NCBI GenBank assembly: GCA_037127255.1
Contig: JBANSL010000013.1
Span: 78,673,688 to 78,737,687 of the forward strand
Reading direction: 5' to 3'
DNA length: 64,000 nucleotides
Origin: Persicaria tinctoria
Lineage: Eukaryota; Streptophyta; Magnoliopsida; Caryophyllales; Polygonaceae
Shown: piece after piece, positions 55,826-64,000 of the stretch
Layout: the number at the start of each line of letters is the position of its first letter
Numbering within the stretch: the stretch's first letter is position 1
Position numbers and translations under genes: made by a program
Notes under the pieces: model-generated
Told to the model about the DNA's origin: nothing
Database searches by the model: none
Seen by the model: the letters and a program-made list of their open reading frames with translations, nothing else

Positions 55826-58800
55826 ATGTCGAAACCTTGCATCTTGATCATCGTCATCGTCTTCCTAGCGACTAGCCTAATTGCAAAACAGGCCATCTCC
55901 ACTGATCTACCCGCGACTCAACCCACCTACATTACCAATTATTGCCGCATAAGTCCAGGCAATTACACCGCCAACAGCACATATGAGACGGAGCTAAACA
56001 CTGTGCTCTCCGGCCTCCAACATCAAGCAGCCTTGGCCTCCCCGTTCTACAACAACAGTGCAGGAGGAGGTGGTGATCAAGGGAAGGTGTACGGCCAGTA
56101 CTACTGCCGTGGGAACGTCGGTCCCCAGCTATGCAGCGACTGCGTCCAGGCAGCCGCGCAGTTAATCCTAACGAAGTGTATGTATTACAGAGCCGCCCTT
56201 ATATGGTATGAGGAGTGCACGCTTCGCTATTCCAACCAGTCCATGTTCAATCAAGATTCAACCGGCCCTACGGTTGAAATGTGGAGTGGGCAAAACATGA
56301 CATCCGATCCACAAAAGTCGTTAAGGGTGTACAATGACACCATGGACAGGATCATAAACGAGGCGGCGTATGGACAAGACCTTCGTCGATTCGCGGAGGG
56401 GACAGCGAAGCTGTCGGAGTCGGAGACGATCTACTGTCAGGTGCAATGCAGTCCTGACTTGAACGGGACACTGTGTGATGCGTGTCTCCAGTCATGTGTA
56501 CAGATGAGTTTGGGGTATTGGGAGCCTATGCCGCCTATCAACGTGTATGTGTTCCACTCCAACTGCCAGGTGATGTTCAACATAACCACTTTCTATAGCA
56601 TCTCACCATCGTCTCAACCGCCCTATTCACAGCTGCCACCACCACAACCTACAGGTGTGTAATGTCATCTCCAAATTATTTTTGATTTAACTCGAACGGC
56701 TTCCCCATTTTAAAGATTTGAAAAATGATGTAGTTTGAAAAATTCTGCTGATTTAGAAAATCTTCTCTATTTTTCACGCTTATTTTCCAAAATGGAAAAT
56801 GTAATGGAAAATATGTTGAAACAAAAAATACTTTAAAATTCTAAAAAAAAAAATATTCAAAATCCTCAAACTGGAGATGTTCTAATTATTGTTTTTTGGT
56901 CGGCACAAACTACAGGAGGTGCGTAATTATATACATTATACCAAATACATTCAGTCACGGATCTAATTTTTTTTAGGAAAATGACCAAAATAATACGAAC
57001 TTGAAAAACTATAAAAAATAATATAAACTATCCCTCATGAACCAATATTAATACAAACTTTAAAACTATCAAAAATATTATAAATTATTTCACATTAAAC
57101 CAATTTCGTTACGAAAAATAATTCTGGTTGATTTTTCGGCTAATTTTTTAACGTGTCAACTAAATGTTCGAAAATTTAATGATGTTACATCATATTATTA
57201 CATGCATAAGTATAATGTTTGAACATAAAAACTAATTATCAATACAAAGTGGATTATAAGGTTAATTTATTCATCTAATTTGCACCCAAATTTATTTTTT
57301 ATTTTTTACAAAATATACATTGAACGCTTAACGATGTGATGCAACATCATTAAATTTTCGAACGCTCTATTACCACATAAAAAGTTTGGTGGAAAAATTG
57401 ATGGAAATTTTTTTCATATCAAAATTGGTTCATTTTGAAATAGTTTTTATTATTTTTGGTAGTTTTCAAAAGTTCGTATTAATATTGGTTCATGACTTAT
57501 AGTTTGTATTATTTTTGGTAGTTTTTAAAGTTCGTATTAATATTGATTCATGGCTGATAATTCGTATTATTTTTGGTCATTTTTCTTTTTTTTTTATGGG
57601 GCCAAAAAAATTTCCGAGAATTTTTTTCCATGTATGTATGAAAAATATTTTTAGGTTTAAATATATTAGAAATAACCTTAAATTTGTGATTTAAATAGTT
57701 GAATTTTTAAAAAAAGTAAGATTATTTTAAAAATCAAAATTTTTATATGTATATATAGAAAAGAAAGTTTTTATTTAAATATATTTAAACAGAATCTTAT
57801 TAAGGCTGAAGCTCTTGCTTTACTGCTAGAGGTGCAAAAAGTCAAGCAACTTCACATTTCAAATCTCCAAATTGAAGGGGACTCTCTAATTATAATTAAA
57901 CACCTGCGAGATAACTCTCGCTGCCCATGGGAGATCGAACTTCTTATGTCAGATATTAAACTGCTCCTTCAAGGAGTTGACAACGTATCTTTCTCTCATG
58001 TGCCCCGAGATGTCAATAAAGTGGCTGATAAGGTTGCACATCTTAGCCGCTTTGCCATGGGGCGAGAGATCTTCAATGATCCAGGTCTGCTAGACCTCAT
58101 CCGAAAGGATGCTATCGGGTAGGCTCGTTTCTAACCGAAATTTTACCTAATAAAATAAATAAATAAAATTGAAGAAAACCTTAAATTTGTTATATATACT
58201 CCCTTCAATTGTAAAATATAAGACATTTTACTTTTGTGCACATAGCTGAAGAAGCAAAAACTATATAAAATATTGATTTTTAATTATTTTTTTACATTAT
58301 AATACTTATAAAAACTATATAAAATATTGGTTTAATAAGTATTATAATGTATAAAAATTAATTAAAAAAATCAATAATTTATAAAACTATATAAAATGTT
58401 GATTTAATAAGTATTATAATGTAAAAAAATAAATTACAAAAATAAATTAAAAAAATAAATTAAAAAAATAAATATTTTATATAGTTTTTAGCTCCTTAAA
58501 CTATCTGCACAAAAGTCAAATCCCTTATAATTACAATCGGAGGGAGTATATAATTAGACATTTTTAGTAGAAGAAAACTAAAAGAAATTAAAATTGTAAA
58601 AAAGTGAGGATAATGACATTTAAATTCATGAACTCAAGGTAATAAACACCTCTCCTTTTCAAGTAAGCTAAGTTATTTTTGTGATTTATTACTTCTTTTA
58701 CGCTGTTTATCTCTAAAATTAGTAAAAACTACCAAAAAAAAAAATTCATAAATGTTTTTTCTTATGTTTTCCTCCCGGGTCGAGGAGGTCGTCAGCCACC

Positions 58801-61800
58801 CCGAGCCCTCTTAGATCCACCATTGATTACGTTGGTATGCAAACAATTAACAAATACTACGTAAAAAAGAACAGAGACAGTATCAAATTGCTCCGAATTG
58901 AAATCCTCCTCTACACAAATGTATACCCTTAATTATCTACTTCATCCATTTAAAAATATAAGGGCTTGTTTGGTCTCGAGATCTAGATATCAAGATATCG
59001 ATATCAATATTGATATTATGATATTGATCGATATCGGTTGATATCTTGATATCAAGATATCGGTATCAAGATGTCGATATCGGGTGATATCTTGATATCA
59101 AGTGATACTTCCCTCAAAATCAGTATATCAAGAGGTCTAAATCTGATATCTAGATATCAAGCGTTATGGAAATCTGGCGATACCAAAAACAGATATCAGA
59201 TATTCAGATATCACTTTAATGATATCGATATCTAGTCATACCAAACACTAGATATATCAGATATCGAGGTTGATATCCGATATCTGATATCTAGATATCA
59301 ATACCAAACGGGCCCTAAGTCCTTTCACTTTTCAGTATGTTTTTAAAAATCTAAACATTATATAAAATATCAATATTTTGATTAAGTATTTTTTACATGG
59401 TTTCATACATATTACTAATAAGTATAAATTTATGTAAAAAATTAACATTTTGTATAGTTTGCTCCTTAAAATACATACATAAAAGTGAAAAGATTTATAT
59501 TTTTTAAATGGACGTAGTATGTGATATCCTTTCTCTATATCTATGACCAGGGCAGAGCTAGCTAGGGAGATGGGGTGCTCAAGCCCCCTCCTGTTTCATA
59601 GGAAAAAAAATATGTGTATTTTTTTATAAGGGTTAAAAGAGATTGAAAAAAGTAATAAATTAAAAAGTGTGGGGGTAAGGGGTGAGAATTTGAATCATGT
59701 TGTCTCGAGTTTAAATTCCAGTAACTTTATTTTGTGGAATTTGTTTCTCTCTTCGATTTTTAAACTTAAAATAGCTAAGATCTTCAAATGGTTGGGGGGG
59801 GGGGGGAGAATGGCAAACCATTAAATGAAAAAGGGAGAGAGAAGAGGATTAAATGAAGAGGAGAGTGAGGAGATCAGTTTTTCGCAGAGGATAGAGGGAA
59901 AGGGAAAGTGGAATAGGTGTCATTGAAGAAGGATCGGAAACACAACAACCCAGTAACCAGTTGTATGTCAATCAATACAAAATACGTGCAAACAACTTAA
60001 TATTGTGTGCCGACAGAGCACTAACCCGTGTTAGCAACTTAAGATTCCCCATTGTATGATTCGTGGATAATTCATAGATTGGCTAGCAATTCGTAGGCAT
60101 CTAAATATCATTGTCATGTAATTTATTTTTGTGGCACAAGTTTAGATGTTGGTGGCACGTAAAGTCGTAAACCATAATAATTGGCACATAAATTTTATCT
60201 GGCACATAAGTTTGGACTTGGTACATTTTTTAGTCCCTGACATTTATGGAACGCGTGTATTGGAAATGGATTACATCTCTCATTCTTCGTGTGGGGAAGG
60301 TGTGTCAACTCCAACTAATAGCGAGAGGCGTCCACCCTGAACTTGTTCATAATCATGCTCCTCACCTCCCCAAATTGCAAGGTCTCCTCTATCAACAATG
60401 CTCTATGCGAATTTCTCCCTTCGAACTCCCAACCACCTCGTCGATGTCCCTCCCCCCGTCAAATACGAGTGAGAAAGACTAGCCCTTTATCCCATGCGAA
60501 TGTAAGAGGAGAATATGGTCTTATCATTTTCGGGGGGATGTGAAGAGGATAAGGAGTAGTGATGGGCATAAAACAAATACCTCAAGGTTTCTTACCCATT
60601 TTAGTTAATATATGCCTTTTGGATTTGACACATGTCACCCTTTGCGTGACACGTAATAATCAGTTGTTGTCCCGTATTTCCTATTTTCTGGCATATAACT
60701 GCTAATTGAGTCCACCTTTGCTTTCCGATCAGCTTCAATGACGGCTCTTTTACTTTCCCTCTCAATCATCTCTCCCTTTTTTTAGACGAGAATTGTCTGT
60801 GCATTTAATGCATGTAGGACCGACATTTAATGCGCATGGAATAATCTCTCTCTCTCATCTCCTTTTATATTCAACTTTTCCCCTTTAAATTTTTTTTTGG
60901 CTAACCTTTGCACCTCCCGTGACACATCTGTCTTTCCCAGCATTTCCCCCCCCCCCCCCGCAATTTTCCCACTAGCAGCTAGTGCTAGTTTTGCAAACTT
61001 TTCATTTTTATGGTATAGTTGCGTAAATTTTCATATACCCCTCGAATAGGAAAGAGGAATAAACAATCAGCTGCTGTTTTAGTTGCTGTACCAGTTGTGG
61101 TGGTGTTGCTTCTCTCCCTAATTGGCACCTTTTGGGTGTATAAGAGATCCAGACATCATGATTATGATGGTATGTATCTAAAATTTCAGCAATTTTTTAA
61201 TTTCGTCACATTTGATTCATGTTGATACATTTTAAATTCAAGGTACAACAAAGTTTGTTATTTGATGTTTACAGATCAGATGACTGAGATAGAAAATGCC
61301 GAATCCTTGCAATTCGACATTGGCACGATAAGAACGGCTACTGATAACTTCTCTGATGCTTCTAAGCTCGGCGAAGGTGGATTTGGTTCTGTCTACAAGG
61401 TAATAAACCCATTTTTCTCATTCATGTTGATTGTGCCATTTAGATATAGTTGTCATACAATGTTTAAATTTGTAGGGGGTGCTTCAAAATGGACAAGAAA
61501 TTGCAGTGAAGAGACTTTATCAAAAGGCTAATCAACAAGGAGTCGAAGAGTTCAAGACTGAAGTTCTCGTAGTGGCAAAACTACAACATAGAAATCTAGT
61601 AAAATTGTTAGGGTATTGTCTCACTGGACGAGAGAAGTTACTTATCTTTGAGCTCTTACCTAATGCAAGTTTGGACCACTTTTTTAACGGTACGCAAAAT
61701 CTTATTGTTATTATATATTAATAGCTTTTCACATGCTTAAAATTAAAGTGTGGCTACACTATACACTGCAAATCCAGATTAACAAATGCATGTCCTTATA

Positions 61801-63144
61801 GATGTGCAAGTGGATACTGAAAATTGAAGGCAAATAAGGATGACGTGCACCATGTTCATATCGGTGTAACGTGGAACGTGGTGTAAGTCTCCTTGATTTT
61901 CGTTATATTTAGTTTCCAAGCTGCACTATATATGCTAAGCTTTGATGATTTGGTTGTGAAAATTGCAGATCTAGTCAAACGTGCAAGTTTGGATTGGACA
62001 ACACGATATAAGATCATTGTTGGAGTTGCAAGAGGACTTCTATACCTTCACGAGGAATCTCGAATCAAAATTATTCATCGGGATCTTAAGCCTCACAACA
62101 TCTTATTAGATGAAGCCATGAACGCAAAGATAGCTGATTTCGGACTCGCAAAATCCTTCAACCTTGATCAATCTTTGGCCAGTACTCAAAATATCGCTGG
62201 AACATAGTACGGTATTCTCTAATTTCGTTTAGTAACCATTTGCTATGAAGTTATGATAACCTAAGAGTACGTGTTTATTGTGTTGAGATGCTATGTTTAT
62301 TCTACATCGATTATACAAAGCATACTTACAAAATGCATGTTCAACTTAATATATAAGATCATTAGACTACTTTTGCTATTGATCACCAATCAGTTTTAGG
62401 ATGAAAACATCACTAACTTAATTACGTGTTAGACTTGTGTACACGACCCCGGAAAAATTAATTCGAGACAATGCATAAATCTTAAATTAGCCATAGTTCC
62501 TGCACAGTGCACTAATCTGATTTTTTGGCACTAACAATGAAATGAATGAATGCAGTGGATATATGTCTCCAGAATACGCAATGACCGGCCACTTCTCAAC
62601 TAAATCGGATATCTACAGTTTCGGGGTTATTGTTTTAGAGATAGTCACCGGCAAGAGAAACATCATACAAGCGAATCAACCTAGCTTATTTGATCATGTA
62701 AGTATAACATTCATCGTGGTGTTCTATATCTCAATCTTTCCTATAAATCCTTGCTTACACACAAGACCAATTAATAATGTGAGAATATTGATGTAGGTTT
62801 GGAATCTATGGAATGAAGAAAATGCATTGGACATGGTTGATCCAACATTACTCAACAATTATTCAACCGAGGAAGTAATGAGGTGCATCCAAATCGGCTT
62901 GTTATGCATCCAAGAAGAACCAGGATCGAGACCAACCATGGCAAAAATTGCCTCAGCTCTAAATGGCCATTCCACAAACTTCCCAAAGCCATCACCTCCA
63001 ATGATCTTCAGTTTCACCGAAGATGGTTCTAGAATCAAATATAGTTCTACATTAACAACACAAGGAAGTAAAGAACACTATACACCAGAGACAAGTTGCA
63101 TTTCGGTCCCTGTAACAGAAGATGGTGACTTGCATCCTCGCTAA
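55826..63144 (+). CDS. Cysteine-rich receptor-like kinase (CRK, DUF26)
   Basis: Seven exons, 55826-56654, 61050-61169, 61275-61399, 61476-61689, 61969-62206, 62556-62697 and 62797-63144, join in phase to 671 residues, the classic CRK exon plan. A signal peptide (about 1-28) precedes two DUF26/Gnk2 domains with C-X8-C-X2-C cores, [13 protein letters not shown] and [13 protein letters not shown]. Then come a Pro-rich stalk and a membrane span ([19 protein letters not shown]). The kinase has [24 protein letters not shown] (RD type), [19 protein letters not shown] and [18 protein letters not shown]. CRKs act at the plasma membrane in stress and defence signalling. Start is the ATG at 55826; the frame extends upstream without an earlier [11 protein letters not shown] has Pro-His where most CRKs have Ala-Ser, otherwise no lesion. 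The first intron is 4.4 kb and packed with mobile elements. Confidence 0.93.
56968..57595. mobile_element. Foldback element in CRK intron 1
   Basis: About 56977-57585. It starts GAAAATGACCAAAATAATAC and ends GTATTATTTTTGGTCATTTTTC. The arms contain two or three internal copies of GTTCGTATTAATATTGGTTCATG-like words in opposite orientation. Flanking T-runs prevent a firm call of the target duplication. Confidence 0.75.
57790..58122 (+). pseudogene. RNase H-like domain fragment of a LINE
   Basis: An open frame on the plus strand with [48 protein letters not shown]. This is the RVT_3/RNase H-like signature (acidic EA..., EGDS, and R..N..AD). It lies inside CRK intron 1 and has no reverse transcriptase upstream. 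The frame ends at TAG (58120). It is a remnant of a plant LINE. Confidence 0.8.
58197..58548. mobile_element. Stowaway-type MITE in CRK intron 1
   Basis: The element spans 58199-58546 (348 bp). It starts CTCCCTTCAATTGTAAAATA and ends TATAATTACAATCGGAGGGAG, with TA on both sides. The interior repeats TTAATAAGTATTATAATGTA words. Confidence 0.93.
58938..59519. mobile_element. Stowaway-type MITE (outer, interrupted)
   Basis: The element spans 58940-59517. It starts CTTCATCCATTTAAAAATAT and ends ATATTTTTTAAATGGACGTAG, flanked by TA. The Tourist-like element below sits inside its left arm. Confidence 0.9.
58959..59318. mobile_element. Tourist-like MITE nested in the Stowaway element
   Basis: The element spans 58962-59315 (354 bp). 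It starts GGGCTTGTTTGGT and ends ACCAAACGGGCCC, with TAA duplicated at 58959-58961 and 59316-59318. That is the PIF/Harbinger pattern. Its interior is unusually dense in the palindrome GATATC and its relatives. Confidence 0.92.
59520..61049. other. Right part of CRK intron 1
   Basis: AT-rich DNA with a G-run near 59796-59807 and a C-run near 60946-60959, and short frames (60146-60543) with no recognised domain. The intron ends with ATAG at 61049. Confidence 0.5.
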
Positions 63145-63667
63145 TGGCACTATGTTCTTGATATGTATGCATATACATATGCTTTCTATTTCTTTGTACT
63201 TCACTCTTTTTTTGGAAAGATTACTTGAATATGTTTTAAGTGAAACGATCAAACAGTTGCCTACTATGAACTTTCGTTGTAACATCAACTAAATTGTAAC
63301 ATTCTATCTAATTCAGTACTATAATTGTTTCTCTTGTAGTTCTATCTTTCCTCTCCATTGATGAGTGTTATAGATAAATCTCAACAAGTATTTTATAACA
63401 TTCCAATGGGCTTAGCTAGGGTTACACATAAATCTAATTGCACCACTTGTAGCAAAGGCTAATTCATGTGGAGTAAGCAACATGGCATACATAACGAGCC
63501 CAACTGCTACATCATAGGGAACATTAGGCATCACTTTTAATATCATGAGCAATTTTAAGATATTGTCTATTGATAAGTTTTAAATGCCCTCCGAAGGAAA
63601 TAGATGTGGTTTTGGCGCCATCAATCATACTAAACATGTTAAGCTTCTTATGAAATTTCTGATTTTG
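63145..63667. other. 3' flank of the CRK gene
   Basis: Contains the CRK 3' UTR. After about 63400 the sequence becomes retrotransposon-like on the minus strand, with broken frames leading to the gag-like fragment. Confidence 0.45.
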
Positions 63668-63842
63668 ACTTAGCGGATGATGTCATCATCCCTTATATAT
63701 TGCATCTGAACAGAACTGATGTGTTCCCTTATCCGATCAATGTTGTCTTCTTTGCTGAGAATCGAAAAATATAATTTACGTAGGAATGCAACAACTAAAT
63801 CTTCCCATGTCGAAATAATTAACATTCCAAGGAAGGGAAGTA
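63668..63842 (-). pseudogene. Retrotransposon gag-like fragment
   Basis: On the minus strand STWEDLVVAFLRKLYF followed by DRIREHISSVQ resembles the plant LTR-retrotransposon gag segment (W.. L...F..KFFP). It is open for about 60 codons and stops at 63670. Its upstream continuation is cut by the LTR that starts at 63843. Confidence 0.45.
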
Positions 63843-64000
63843 TGTGATAGATTACATAGGTTTCATATTGTATAGTGGGCTTCAAAGCCCGTTAAGGTCC
63901 AATACCTGTGTAACCTATATATATGTTATATCAATGAATGGAAACCCTCAAGGAGGACATTACAATCAAACTCATGATCTTACATGGTATCACAGCCTAA
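63843..64000 (+). mobile_element. Short-LTR retrotransposon, 5' end (runs off window)
   Basis: An LTR-like unit 63843-63984 (142 bp) starts TGTGATAG and ends CTTACA. It is followed directly by TGGTATCACAGCC at 63985, close to the initiator tRNA-Met primer binding site. The rest lies beyond the window, so copia versus TRIM cannot be decided. Confidence 0.7.

Overview
This is a plant nuclear genome window. It has split genes with GT-AG introns, two DYW/E-class pentatricopeptide repeat (PPR) genes, a cysteine-rich receptor-like kinase, plant-type SNARE, pectinesterase and CDK-like kinase genes, and many plant transposon families. Protein similarity points to a eudicot. I would guess an asterid such as a Lamiales species, but nothing in the sequence fixes the species.

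The genes lie in two islands. The left island (about 0.5-4.3 kb) has a p24-delta cargo receptor gene (+) converging on a gene for a disordered Gly/Tyr-rich protein resembling Arabidopsis PLDRP1 (-). The right island (about 30.9-63.1 kb) has, in order: a cytosolic-type pectinesterase (PME31-like, +), a DYW PPR protein (-), a VTI11-like SNARE (+), a myristoylation-signal CDK-like kinase (-), an E+-type PPR gene cut short by an in-frame TGA (+), and a CRK receptor kinase with a 4.4 kb first intron full of transposons (+). I assembled the exon models by hand from splice motifs, reading frame and known family sequences; exon coordinates are in the evidence. The genes are housekeeping or regulatory and do not form one pathway.

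Between the islands (about 4.3-30.9 kb) the sequence is repeat-derived. About 6.6-9.3 kb holds same-strand decayed exon fragments of at least three unrelated enzyme or transport genes (NAD-malic enzyme, transportin, GAPDH), next to a clean hAT element with an 8-bp target duplication. From 13.87 to 26.72 kb lies a young, coding-free LTR retrotransposon (LARD-like) with 3.09 kb LTRs, arranged as a three-LTR array. Its outermost ends share the 5-bp duplication gtgta, so it descends from one insertion. Beyond it are minisatellites, a palindromic TTGAC cluster, a Stowaway MITE and a decayed LINE.

In the right island the gaps and introns contain nested DNA transposons with readable target duplications: a hAT inside a long-TIR element, a Tourist-like MITE inside a Stowaway MITE, a MULE-like element, and a hAT inside a LINE-like repeat. 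The window ends just inside a short-LTR retrotransposon that runs off the right edge. I found no CRISPR, rRNA or convincing tRNA gene. The most unusual items are the multi-gene fragment cluster, the single-TSD three-LTR array and the nonsense-truncated PPR gene.
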